Of a DNA stretch of 39,834 nucleotides, positions 24,089 to 31,950 are shown piece by piece. This DNA is from Dehalococcoidia bacterium (lineage in GTDB: Bacteria > Chloroflexota > Dehalococcoidia > Lucifugimonadales > UBA1127). Below the pieces are notes generated by a model. The model made no database searches and was not told the DNA's origin. It was given only the letters and a program-made list of their open reading frames with translations. The stretch is from the NCBI GenBank assembly GCA_029936935.1, contig JAPYRQ010000010.1:1-39834 (forward strand). The letters run 5' to 3'. The first letter of the stretch is position 1. Each line of letters begins with the position of its first letter. A program made the translations under genes and the position numbers.

Positions 24089-24628
24089 ATGTTTGAAGCC
24101 GTCATCGTTGGGGTTGCTGCGTTCTCTGCGGCAATCATTTACGCCACCTTTGCAGAATGGGTCATCCACGGCACATTCATGCACAGGCCACTGGCAAAAT
24201 TTAGGCACTTCTACCACGGCCACGCTGAGGTGCATCACGGCATCTACGGCTCCGACTCCACCTATCTTGTGGGTGACCGACCCCGTGAGGACATCAAGCT
24301 TGCTGTGTGGGCTATGCCCTTCCCCGTACTGGCGCATATGCCTGTTCTGATTGCCATTGCGGTGTTTGTGGGCCTGCCTGTAGCGATAGGGGTGTTCTCT
24401 GCGCTGACGCTCTACCAGGTCAGTTACGAGTACCTTCACTATTGCATGCACGTGCCGAACAAGCGATGGTTTGAGGGTATGCGATGGTTCACGTTCCTGA
24501 ACGAGCATCACCTGCAGCATCATGCGAGGCCCAACAAGAACCTGAACATCGTGATTCCGCTGGCTGATTTCATATTGCGGACACGCGTAACGCCCACTGA
24601 ACCTCTGAAGGCATTGCTGAGGCACTAG
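24089..24628 (+). CDS. Fatty acid hydroxylase/sterol desaturase-like membrane di-iron protein
   Basis: The 179-residue integral membrane protein has the histidine clusters of di-iron hydroxylases: HGTFMH near residue 28, HGHAEVHH near 42, YEYLHYCMH near 117, and HHLQHH near 137. Hydrophobic helices occupy residues 1-22 and about 75-110. The spacing fits the fatty acid hydroxylase superfamily, which hydroxylates or desaturates lipids or carotenoids using O2. GAGGA lies upstream of the ATG. It is intact, while the sequence just downstream is a broken gene fragment on the other strand; a long minus-strand ORF on the track reads through it as antisense. Confidence 0.8.
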   Translation: MFEAVIVGVAAFSAAIIYATFAEWVIHGTFMHRPLAKFRHFYHGHAEVHHGIYGSDSTYLVGDRPREDIKLAVWAMPFPVLAHMPVLIAIAVFVGLPVAIGVFSALTLYQVSYEYLHYCMHVPNKRWFEGMRWFTFLNEHHLQHHARPNKNLNIVIPLADFILRTRVTPTEPLKALLRH

Positions 24629-24649
24629 GGCATGACGGCCTATCTGGAA

Positions 24650-25599
24650 CCCATAACCGGCGTCAGCCGTGGATAGTGGGATGTACAGGTTGACCTCCAG
24701 GTCTTCCAGGGTTTCCGTCAGGGTGTTATAGACCAGCACATGCTTAATCGTGAAGCCGACGGGCGGCGTCGAGCCAGTAAGGGCTATCGCCACGAACTCC
24801 TGGTCGTCGTCGATGACCAGGCCCGTCTCCCCCTCCAGCAGTTCCACCGTGGTCAGTTGCTTGAAACTGCCGTCCAACCCCACCCTCAGAATGTCTATCT
24901 TGTTACCCGTTCTCTGTTCCACTGCCCAGTAGAGGGCATCGTTGCCGTAGAAGACGTGGCGCTCCGTTGGCCAGATGCCCTGCATGAGCCGTAGCGACAG
25001 CGTCTTGGATGACAACTCAGCGCCCGTGGCCGGGTCTCGCTGCACGATGGTGTTATCAGCGAACGATATGAGCTCATCGCCGATGCCTCGAAGCCGCACA
25101 CCGGGCAACGTCAGCTCATCCTCGCCCGACGAGCCAAGCCCGACAGTCATGAGTCTACCGCCGCCACGTGGGTTGCCGAAGAGGTCTCGACTTATGGGAG
25201 TTCGGTAGTAGAGCTGGTCGCCAGCGATGATGAACGAAGCCGCCGAGAAGGTGTTGTTGCTCAGTGATGTGCCTGTGATGATGTCCAACTCATCGACATC
25301 GAATCAGGTGTTGTCGGACGCCCAGTCAGAACCCCAATCGCGATAAGAGAAGAGCCTGCCATTGAGTGTTACCGGGTAGATGGAGTTCTTGGACCAGCTG
25401 GGGGACGTCACACGCCTGAGTACATCAAGCTGGTTGGTTTCCGGGATGTAGCGGAGGATGCCCTTGGTATCGTCCTCCCAAGTGATTTTGAAGCCGGAAC
25501 CCGTTAAGGACTCGGTCTGCGTGCCAAAGGTGACGCGGTAGAAGATGGCCAGGGCGCCAGAGGTATGGACGGTGTGGGTTCCGGTTCTGGAGTTGACGT
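24650..25599 (-). pseudogene. Fragment of a beta-rich secreted-type protein, truncated at both ends
   Basis: Reading leftward from about 25595, one frame gives beta-propeller-like or receptor-like sequence: TGTHTVHTSGALAIFYRVTFG, GFKITWEDDTKGILRYIPETNQLDVLRRV, DIITGTSLSNNTFSAASFIIAGDQLYYRTPISRDLFGNP, and KTLSLRLMQGIWPTERHVFYGNDALYWAVEQ. An in-frame TGA interrupts it at 25304-25306 (SDNT-stop-FDVDEL). It has no start: at about 25600 it abuts an ABC ATPase fragment on the opposite strand. At the other end the frame runs into sequence antisense to the hydroxylase gene. This is a remnant captured in a rearrangement. Ends are approximate. Confidence 0.65.
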
Positions 25600-25845
25600 A
25601 TCGGTGGCGAGCAGCAACGGGTGGCTATCGCGAGGGCGCTGGCCAACGATCCTCCACTCCTTTTGCGTGACGAACCTACAGGCGCACTGGACACCGAGAA
25701 CGGCGACCTTGTGATGAACACGCTGTTCCAGGCCCAGAGCGACCTGAACACTGCCATAGTCATCGTGACGCACGACCCGCGGATTGCAGAGCGGGCTGAT
25801 CGACGATTAGTCATGACGGACGACCGATTCATCGACGGGAGTTGA
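25600..25845 (+). pseudogene. 3' fragment of a LolD/MacB-type ABC ATPase gene
   Basis: The frame starts inside the ABC signature ([18 protein letters not shown]) and contains Walker [18 protein letters not shown] and the H-loop VTHDPR. It ends [10 protein letters not shown]-stop, as normal for this family. Walker A and the first two thirds are missing; an in-frame TGA lies at 25594 just before the signature. The junction with the minus-strand fragment is near 25600. Not a functional ATPase, and not of the Dpp type that the upstream permeases would need. Confidence 0.8.
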
Positions 25846-25899
25846 CGCGCGCGTGTTCGCGAAGTAGCCTTGCTTAAATCTCAATCGTAGAGGAGAGCA

Positions 25900-27213
25900 A
25901 TGCTAAACGCACAGGACAACGAACTCCTTTCCAAGGTTGGCCCTGGCACACCTATGGGAACCCTCATGCGCGAATTCTGGATTCCGATTGGTCTTTCCAG
26001 CGAAGTAGCGGAACCAGACTGTGACCCCGTCCGCATCTTGATCCTGGGCGAGCAGTTAATTGCCTTCCGTGACAGCGATGGGAAGCTCGGTCTTATCGAT
26101 AATTTCTGCCCGCATCGTCGCGCCAGCATGTTCTTCGGTCGTAACGAGGAATGTGGCCTGCGTTGCGTGTACCACGGCTGGAAGTTTGACACCAACGGCG
26201 ACTGCGTCGACATGCCCTCGGAGCCTGCAGAGAGCAACTTCAAGGACAAGGTGAAGATCACTTCATACAAACTGGAAGAGCGCGGAGGCCTTCTGTGGGC
26301 GTACATGGGCCCACGCGGCACGGCTCCTGAGCTTCCGCACCTTGAGTCCAACATGGTGGAGAACACCAGCATTCAGATTTACCAGCGCGAGTGCAACTGG
26401 ATGCAGGCGTTGGAAGGCGATATCGATACCGTCCACACTCTGTTCCTGCACCTAGGCAGCGCCAAGTATGAGGACGCTCCTGAAGGAAGTTGGGCATGGT
26501 GGCACCTGCAGAACCGTGCACCCCACTTCTCTGCGGTAGAGACGGACTTTGGGACACTGTACGGCGCGTTCCGCCCCACGGAAAAGGGGACGAACTACTG
26601 GCGTTTTGCCAACTTCCTGATGCCTTTCTACGCCATGACACCTCCCGGGGTGCTTGGCCTGGGCAGCAAGTTCCGTGCATGGGTTCCCATGGACGACACC
26701 CACACCCTGGCAATTTCCGTGAACGAGGTAGCACCGGGCGGAAGGAAACCACCGGCAGAGGGCAACTGGGCCACCGGCCAGACACAGCTGCACCCTAACG
26801 GCACAGGGTTCCTGAACCGCTTCCAGTGTGTTGCTGACAAGGCAAATGACTACTTGATCGACCGTGAAGAGCAGCGAACGAAGACCTATGCTGGTCTCCA
26901 GAGCATCTTCATTGAGGATCAGGCTGTCACGGTCAGCATGGGTGAGATTGTGGACCGAACCAAGGAGCGTCTGGGCACCAGCGACCAGATGATCATCCGC
27001 ACTCGCCAGCGCCTCATCAAGGCTGCCAGAGCCATGATGGAAGGCGAGAACCCGCCAGAGGTGGATCATCCCGAGTTCTATGCTGTACGTTCCGGTGGCG
27101 CAATGCTGCCGGTGGGTGTGGACTGGGTTGAGGCCACCAAGGAGCTACGGAAGGCATTTACCGCCCATCCGGAGCTTGACATCGCAGTCATCGGCGGCGT
27201 ACCAGCCGTCTAA
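25900..27213 (+). CDS. Rieske non-haem iron oxygenase alpha subunit (phthalate 4,5-dioxygenase-like)
   Basis: The 437-residue aromatic ring-hydroxylating oxygenase has an N-terminal Rieske [2Fe-2S] domain, with CPHRRASMFFGRNEECGLRCVYHGW giving the C-x-H and C-x2-H ligands around residues 69-92. The catalytic domain carries the mononuclear iron motif in ALEGDIDTVHTLFLH, supplying the two His and nearby Asp. It resembles phthalate 4,5-dioxygenase and vanillate or other demethylase-type oxygenases that act without a beta subunit. It needs a reductase, not present here. GAGGAG precedes the ATG. A strong terminator follows, so it is monocistronic. The substrate is unknown. Confidence 0.93.
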   Translation: MLNAQDNELLSKVGPGTPMGTLMREFWIPIGLSSEVAEPDCDPVRILILGEQLIAFRDSDGKLGLIDNFCPHRRASMFFGRNEECGLRCVYHGWKFDTNGDCVDMPSEPAESNFKDKVKITSYKLEERGGLLWAYMGPRGTAPELPHLESNMVENTSIQIYQRECNWMQALEGDIDTVHTLFLHLGSAKYEDAPEGSWAWWHLQNRAPHFSAVETDFGTLYGAFRPTEKGTNYWRFANFLMPFYAMTPPGVLGLGSKFRAWVPMDDTHTLAISVNEVAPGGRKPPAEGNWATGQTQLHPNGTGFLNRFQCVADKANDYLIDREEQRTKTYAGLQSIFIEDQAVTVSMGEIVDRTKERLGTSDQMIIRTRQRLIKAARAMMEGENPPEVDHPEFYAVRSGGAMLPVGVDWVEATKELRKAFTAHPELDIAVIGGVPAV

Positions 27214-27231
27214 CGACTGCTAAGTTTCGTA

Positions 27232-27278
27232 AAAAACAAGGGCTGCGACTCCCAGTGGGAACCGCAGCCCTTGTTTTT
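27232..27278 (+). terminator. Rho-independent terminator after the Rieske oxygenase gene
   Basis: AAAAACAAGGGCTGCG pairs with CGCAGCCCTTGTTTTT around a 15-base loop; T-rich tail. Confidence 0.88.
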
Positions 27279-27433
27279 GTTTGTTTATCAAAGAGGGTGG
27301 AGACGCCAGGGGGATCTAGCATCCCTGACGCCTCCTGAGGAGGACCTTATATATCCGGGCGGGCCAGGCGGGTTGGTGTCCCGAATCTCTACGCCTGTCT
27401 GGTCAAAGTTCTATGGCCTGACCCGCCCCAGGG

Positions 27434-28363
27434 CTACGCTAACACTGGCGTTGGTGCCACTACCCCAGCCCGCATCAACAACACCGGGCTACCAGCGTGT
27501 CGTACAACCCTGTCCGCAACGCTGCCAAGGACGAACCGCCCGACGCCAGAGCGACCATGTGTTGACATAATAACCAAGCTATTCGGCGTCTCCTTGGCAA
27601 TGTCCACTACCTGGATGGCCGGAGGGCCAGTGACCACCATGATCCGAATCTTTTCCACACCTTCCAGCTTCAACTGGGCTGCAGTCTTATCTAGGGCATC
27701 GGTGGACTGCTTCTCCATCTCCTCCGTGAAGTTCTCTGTGGGCCACGGTGCGTACTCCGGCCCCGCGGCATAGGTGGTTGGGAGGCTGATGGAACGGATG
27801 AGCAGCACTTCCAACTTCAGCGCCTTGGCTATTGCCATCGCCATTGGGAGGACAGCCTCGGCTAGCACTGACCCGTCCAGCGGAACAATGATGGTCTTCA
27901 ACTCTGTCTCCGATTCAGGCAAGGCCTCGTCCGTTGATTTGACCACCAACATCGGCGTTGTGGCCAGGTGGATGACCTTGTCGGTCACAGAACCCATGAG
28001 CCATCGACCTACTCCACCGCGTCCGTGGGTGGACATCGCGATAAGCGTATCCTCTTCTCTGTCACCCTCTTCGGCGATGATCTCGGCTGGTTTACCGATT
28101 CTTGTGCCGTGGCCGATTACCACGTCTTTGAACGTCCGCTTGATTCCATCAAGATAGTCCTCAGACTGGCTACGCAGAGCCGCGCCTACACGATCCATGT
28201 ATTGACCGACCATGGGGTTTGCGATATCGACGGCGGCGTCACGCTCACCGATCTTGAGCAACTCCACCTTGGCCTTGAGCACCGGGGCCAGTGCCCTCAC
28301 ATACGGAAGAACCCCTTCAGCAACCGTGGACCCGTCCAACGGAACTAAGATTCTCTTTAGCAT
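27434..28363 (-). CDS. Universal stress protein with two USP domains
   Basis: The 309-residue cytoplasmic protein carries tandem UspA domains. The first begins KRILVPLDGSTVAEGVLPYVRAL and ends with the ATP-binding loop STHGRGGVGRWLMGSVTDKV, then PMLVVK. The second begins KTIIVPLDGSVLAEAVLPMAM and ends STHGRSGVGRFVLGSVADRV, then PVLLMR. Both keep the G-x2-G-x(9)-G(S/T) nucleotide-binding motif. Such proteins bind ATP and support stress survival. GGAGGAGGTAG precedes the ATG. A zinc-ribbon protein gene lies 57 bases upstream on the same strand and may be co-transcribed. Confidence 0.94.
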   Translation of the reverse strand: MLKRILVPLDGSTVAEGVLPYVRALAPVLKAKVELLKIGERDAAVDIANPMVGQYMDRVGAALRSQSEDYLDGIKRTFKDVVIGHGTRIGKPAEIIAEEGDREEDTLIAMSTHGRGGVGRWLMGSVTDKVIHLATTPMLVVKSTDEALPESETELKTIIVPLDGSVLAEAVLPMAMAIAKALKLEVLLIRSISLPTTYAAGPEYAPWPTENFTEEMEKQSTDALDKTAAQLKLEGVEKIRIMVVTGPPAIQVVDIAKETPNSLVIMSTHGRSGVGRFVLGSVADRVVRHAGSPVLLMRAGVVAPTPVLA

Positions 28364-28420
28364 TCCACTACCTCCTCCGGTATTTTCTGAGGGCTTTTGC
28401 CCTTTTCTGGAATCTCCTGC

Positions 28421-28612
28421 TTATGCTGCCTTGGCTACCTGCCGCTCTGCTGCGCCGATAAACTCATGAACCTTGCGGGGGTGAAGGAGAACGAACTCCT
28501 CTGCGTCCGGAAGAATGTATCCACATTGCAGACATCCAATGTACGTTTCGTATATATCGGACTCCGTATGGAGGTCTCCCTTGCACCGGGAACAACTCTT
28601 TATCCAGATCAT
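28421..28612 (-). CDS. Small zinc-ribbon-like protein
   Basis: The 63-residue protein MIWIKSCSRCKGDLHTESDIYETYIGCLQCGYIL has two CxxC knuckles (CSRC and CLQC, 18 residues apart) forming a likely single zinc ribbon, then a helical tail. GAGGAG is positioned before the ATG. The family has no assigned function that I can name; roles in nucleic-acid or protein binding are typical. It precedes the double USP gene on the same strand, suggesting a stress-linked unit. Confidence 0.72.
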   Translation of the reverse strand: MIWIKSCSRCKGDLHTESDIYETYIGCLQCGYILPDAEEFVLLHPRKVHEFIGAAERQVAKAA

Positions 28613-28737
28613 GATGTTCTCCTCGAGCTTTGCCGTCTCTTGCGGCTCGACTTCATCCTAAAGACAGCCGAGAGGCGACATAACCTCCCGGCGAGTAGCG
28701 TTGGTGTAGGGCTGAAGTTCAGATGAGTAGTGGTGCT

Positions 28738-28753
28738 CCTACCCTGATGGGTA
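28738..28753. promoter_or_regulatory. Palindrome CTACCC-TGAT-GGGTAG, candidate response-regulator site
   Basis: A perfect 6-bp inverted repeat separated by four bases, about 54 bases upstream of a TATAAT box and 92 bases before the kinase gene. A near copy occurs at 31009. It resembles NarL-family half-sites (TACYY-type). Confidence 0.5.
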
Positions 28754-28806
28754 GCGATTTCCGCATGGCTACACTACGTGGCCAGCTTTACCGGACGGGT
28801 TCCCTG

Positions 28807-28812
28807 TATAAT
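28807..28812 (+). promoter_or_regulatory. Candidate -10 box for the kinase/regulator operon
   Basis: Perfect TATAAT 33 bases before the ATG at 28846. The -35 region is poor, consistent with an activator-dependent promoter. Confidence 0.5.
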
Positions 28813-28845
28813 CGAGGCGGAATCCCAGGATGAGACAGGAGTGCG

Positions 28846-30288
28846 ATGAACGGTCGGCTCTCCGATGGCGAATCAAATACCGGCAACATGCCCCAATCCA
28901 CCTTTCGACGATTGGAGTGGGCTGGATTTGTTGCGCCTATAGCGTTCCTGGGTATCTACACGTATCTGGTAGAAGGCCCCGCCCATAACCTTATCCACTC
29001 CACCTGGGGGTTCATCACCCTGGTGGTGGTATCGGCGGTGATGGTTGTATCGTTCGCTCGATTGATGTTCTTCGGCATACGGCGAATTCATAGTCGACTC
29101 GAGAGCGTATCCAGGGTCTCTGAGATGAGGAACGACCAACTGCGGGCGTTGAACGAGGCCAACCTCGCCCTATCGGAAGAGCGATCCGTGGCATCGGTGC
29201 TGCAGCGGGTGGTTGACCTGAGCCGGGAGCTTGTGGGCGCACGGTATGCTGCATTGAGCGTTTTGGGCGAGGACGGCAGGCTCTCTGCGTTCCTTACATC
29301 GGGGATAGACCAGGAGACTCGTCAGGCCATAGGCTCGCCGCCAGAGGGCAAGGGGTTGCTTGGGCTCATGCTCAAACGCACGGACGCCCTTCGCGTGGAG
29401 AGCATCGCATCGCATCCGGATTCTGTAGGGTTCCCTGAGGGCCATCCAACCATGGAATCGTTCCTAGGTATGCCCATCCGTTACAAAGGCGAGGCTGTAG
29501 GCAGTCTGTACCTCACGGAAAAGATAGATGAGACAACCTTTGATGATGCGGATGAAGATGTGGTGAAGATGTTTGCCAACCAGGCGGCATTGGCCATCCA
29601 CAACGCTCGACTCTACGAGCAGATACAAGCGCTTGCGGTGGAGACGGAGCGAATCCGGATATCCCATGAGATGCATGACGGTCTTGCCCAGGTGTTGGGC
29701 TACGTGAACACCAAGGCCCAGGCGGTGGAGTCCTACTTGCAGTCCGGCCAACATGAGACCGCCCAGGAGCAGGTGCGAGAGCTAGGCCAGGCCGCGCGCA
29801 AGGTGTACCAGGACATCCGTGAGGGGATACTGGCTCTGCGCTCCCAGGTGGCATCGGACAGAAGTCTGCAGGACGTGTTGCAGGAGTATGTTCAGGAGTA
29901 TCAGCTACAGACAAAAATCCCGGTGCAGGTAGAATTAGCGGTAGACTCAGGCGAGTTGGGGCTGGGGCCGTTGCAGGAAGTGCAGGTGCTCCGAATCGTG
30001 CAGGAAGCGTTGACCAACATCAGAAAGCACGCGGGGGCTACGGAGATATCCGTGGGGCTGTTCCCCAGGAAAGACCGCCTGGAGATAGAAATCAGGGATA
30101 ATGGGACGGGCTTCAATCCCCTCGCCATCAAACGGGGTGAATTCCCACACCTGGGGCTGCAGACGATGCAGGAGCGGGCTGAGGCCATAGGCGGAAAATT
30201 TGAAGTGGACAGCGCTCCGGGCCGAGGGACGACTGTCCGGGTTTGGATCCCGGGGGTTGTCTATCCACGAACAGGGGGAGACGCATAG
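28846..30288 (+). CDS. Membrane sensor histidine kinase, NarL-system type (GAF, HisKA_3, HATPase)
   Basis: The 480-residue kinase has two transmembrane helices (about residues 26-42 and 55-76) with a short extracytoplasmic loop, then a coiled linker. A GAF domain follows at about 105-260 (VVDLSRELVGARYAALSVLGEDG ... MFANQAALAIHNARLY). The HisKA_3 helix has phospho-acceptor His in RIRISHEMHDGLAQVLG near residue 278. The HATPase domain has QEALTNIRKHAGA (N-box), DNGTGFNP and HLGLQTMQERAEAIGG. The GAF domain is the likely sensor; no ligand can be named. AGGAG precedes the ATG. The stop overlaps the regulator's GTG start by one base, so the pair is translationally coupled. Confidence 0.94.
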   Translation: MNGRLSDGESNTGNMPQSTFRRLEWAGFVAPIAFLGIYTYLVEGPAHNLIHSTWGFITLVVVSAVMVVSFARLMFFGIRRIHSRLESVSRVSEMRNDQLRALNEANLALSEERSVASVLQRVVDLSRELVGARYAALSVLGEDGRLSAFLTSGIDQETRQAIGSPPEGKGLLGLMLKRTDALRVESIASHPDSVGFPEGHPTMESFLGMPIRYKGEAVGSLYLTEKIDETTFDDADEDVVKMFANQAALAIHNARLYEQIQALAVETERIRISHEMHDGLAQVLGYVNTKAQAVESYLQSGQHETAQEQVRELGQAARKVYQDIREGILALRSQVASDRSLQDVLQEYVQEYQLQTKIPVQVELAVDSGELGLGPLQEVQVLRIVQEALTNIRKHAGATEISVGLFPRKDRLEIEIRDNGTGFNPLAIKRGEFPHLGLQTMQERAEAIGGKFEVDSAPGRGTTVRVWIPGVVYPRTGGDA

Positions 30289-30938
30289 TGAGAGTGATGC
30301 TTGTAGACGATCAGCCTTTGGTGCGTAACGGCATAGCTAGCTTGCTGCAGTCCAAGGGCCATCAGGTGGTGGCGGAGGCTTCTAATGGGCGCGAGGCGCT
30401 GGCGGTGGTCAAGGATGCTGCGCCTGACGTGATCCTGATGGACATCCGTATGCCGGAGATGGGCGGGTTGGAGACCACACGGCTGCTCAAGGCCCGGTAT
30501 CCGGGTATCACCATTGTCATGCTCACTGTGTCCGACGATGAACAGGACCTGTTCGAGGCGGTGAAGAGCGGTGCCCACAGCTACCTTCTTAAAGACCTGG
30601 AGGCCGCCGAGTTCTTTGAGGCGCTGGATTCCATTCAACGGGGCGAGGCTGTGTTGCCTACTCGCTTGGCTGGCAAGTTGCTGGACGAGTTCCGGACGCA
30701 GGCCAAGGCTGTTGCTTCTGCCGATGATGTTGAAGTGCTGAGCGCCCGGGAGCACGAGATACTCGGCCTGGTGGCCCAGGGAATGATGAACAAAGAAGTG
30801 GCGGAAAAGCTCTTCATCAGCGAGAACACCGTGAAGTACCACATGAAGAATATCCTGGACAAGCTGCACCTGCAGAACCGTGCGCAGGTTATCGCATGGG
30901 CTGTTCGACAGGAAGACCGAGGCGGTTCCGGCCGCTAA
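30288..30938 (+). CDS. Response regulator, NarL/FixJ (LuxR-type HTH) family
   Basis: The 216-residue protein starts at GTG 30288 (MRVMLVDDQPLVRNGIASLL), sharing its first base with the kinase's TAG; AGGGGGAG lies upstream. The receiver domain has the acidic pair DD near residue 7-8, the phospho-accepting Asp in VILMDIRMPEMGG, Thr/Ser in MLTVSDDEQDL and Lys in YLLKDLEAAEF. The C-terminal HTH reads LSAREHEILGLVAQGMMNKEVAEKLFISENTVKYHMKNIL. All signalling residues are present. It should be activated by the kinase just upstream and bind inverted repeats, for which the CTACCC-N4-GGGTAG palindromes are candidates. Confidence 0.96.
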   Translation: MRVMLVDDQPLVRNGIASLLQSKGHQVVAEASNGREALAVVKDAAPDVILMDIRMPEMGGLETTRLLKARYPGITIVMLTVSDDEQDLFEAVKSGAHSYLLKDLEAAEFFEALDSIQRGEAVLPTRLAGKLLDEFRTQAKAVASADDVEVLSAREHEILGLVAQGMMNKEVAEKLFISENTVKYHMKNILDKLHLQNRAQVIAWAVRQEDRGGSGR

Positions 30939-31008
30939 GTCGTCGAGAACCACCCTTCGCCACGCAATCCCCAGCTACACATTTGTTTCTACTTGCTCCT
31001 TTTCACCC

Positions 31009-31026
31009 ACTACCCTCGCGGGTAGT
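31009..31026. promoter_or_regulatory. Palindrome ACTACCC-TCGC-GGGTAGT, second candidate regulator site
   Basis: A perfect 7-bp inverted repeat with the same core and spacing as the palindrome at 28738. It lies 71 bases after the regulator stop and about 120 bases before the next gene. It could instead be a small hairpin, but no T-run follows. Confidence 0.5.
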
Positions 31027-31147
31027 CCTACGCCCATCGCTGCCCCACCCTGACGCTACTCTCCCGGTGATTACGCCGTGTACAACCCATCGCTAGGATG
31101 AGTGTGTCGGTGTTTGGCGAGGTTCCAAACACAGTGGGACGAGCTAT

Positions 31148-31543
31148 ATGACTATCGATGGAAAAGTGAATCGGGTTGGACTGGGCGTGATGCTTGTGGT
31201 CTTCAGCATCGCCGCGAGGACATGGCTGGAAGAGGCCATCCGAGGCGTAGGGCTTGTAGCGATCACTATCGACGGTCGATCACCGGAAGCTTCGGGCAGC
31301 CTTAGAGCGTTTCAGGGCGATGTGGTTGTCGTTGGCTCAAGTTCTGAGGATGTGAGCTTCAACCAGACGGTGAGGGAAGTAGGGCGTGTCAGACCCAATT
31401 GTTTGGTTCTGGCGGTGGAGGATGACCGTCAGACGGTGTTCTGTGTACAGGGAAGGCCGCTTTGTAGGGGCTGTGGAGAGCCTGGAAGCCGGATTGCTGA
31501 ACCAGGCAGCGCTTGTTATAGCTGTGATGGCGCTACAACATAG
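31148..31543 (+). CDS. Degenerate receiver-like protein, possibly frameshifted
   Basis: The ORF is 131 residues: MTIDGKVNRVGLGVMLVVFSIAARTWLEEAIRGVGLV, then GDVVVVGSSSEDVSFNQTVREVGRVRPNCLVLAVEDDRQTVFCVQG. The order of strands and helices suggests a CheY-like fold, but the acidic pocket and phospho-Asp are missing. After about 31455 the annotated frame becomes CRGCGEPGSRIAEPGSACYSC, while the +1 frame reads RFVGAVESLEAGLLNQAALVIAVMAL. The latter fits the last strand and helix of a receiver, so a one-base indel is likely. The alternative is a real zinc-ribbon tail (two CxxC). It lies downstream of a palindrome shared with the kinase operon. Function is unknown. Confidence 0.45.
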   Translation: MTIDGKVNRVGLGVMLVVFSIAARTWLEEAIRGVGLVAITIDGRSPEASGSLRAFQGDVVVVGSSSEDVSFNQTVREVGRVRPNCLVLAVEDDRQTVFCVQGRPLCRGCGEPGSRIAEPGSACYSCDGATT

Positions 31544-31566
31544 GGGAAACGAAGAAGGGGGCAGCC

Positions 31567-31944
31567 ATGACGATGACACGGGTGGAACTAGAAGCGTATC
31601 CGAAACCGTTGATCTTGCGCGATGGCAGCAAGGTGGAGCTGAGGCTGTGGCGGGAGCAGGAGACGGTGAAGACCGCTATCAGGACAATCCAGGGTGGCGG
31701 TGTCTTTGGTTGGGCTGCGGTGTTGAATCCACCTACCGCCGTGACTTCCGCCCATACACTATCGAACACAACGCTGATTGCCATAGGCGGCGCTAAGCTA
31801 CGGGAGTTGCTCATCCACGAGAGTCCGCTGGCTTACAACATGATGGCCGAACTCTTCGGTGTGGTTGGTGAACGGGTTCGCGTTACCGGGCACGCACAAG
31901 CCATGGAGGAAGCGGTGACCGCCGCAGGGATGGAACTGCTCTAG
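31567..31944 (+). CDS. Partial cyclic-nucleotide-binding-like (cNMP_binding) domain protein
   Basis: The 125-residue product reads LRDGSKVELRLWREQETVKTAIRTIQGGGVFGWAAVLNPPTAVTSAHTLSNTTLIAIGGAKLRELLIHESPLAYNMMAELF. This matches the second half of a Crp-type sensory domain: the G-x-VFGW-AAL-P turn, the T-A-S strand, and the C-helix start. The first 40-50 residues of the domain and any DNA-binding domain are absent. A purine-rich stretch (GAAGAAGGGGGC) precedes the ATG, so translation is plausible. It may be a truncated relic or a partner of the upstream receiver-like protein. No Arg of the cAMP phosphate cassette is seen. Confidence 0.5.
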   Translation: MTMTRVELEAYPKPLILRDGSKVELRLWREQETVKTAIRTIQGGGVFGWAAVLNPPTAVTSAHTLSNTTLIAIGGAKLRELLIHESPLAYNMMAELFGVVGERVRVTGHAQAMEEAVTAAGMELL

Positions 31945-31950
31945 CTAGCG

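Noticed and set aside
24062-25288. 408-residue minus-strand ORF as one protein
   Set aside because: Its second half is exactly antisense to the hydroxylase gene and loses all protein-like character there; it has no ribosome binding site.
25304-25306. In-frame TGA in the beta-rich fragment (SDNT-TGA-FDVDEL) as a second selenocysteine codon
   Set aside because: No redox motif is present, the nearest hairpin loop is only about 9 bases away (too close for a bacterial SECIS), and the gene is truncated at both ends. A nonsense change is simpler.
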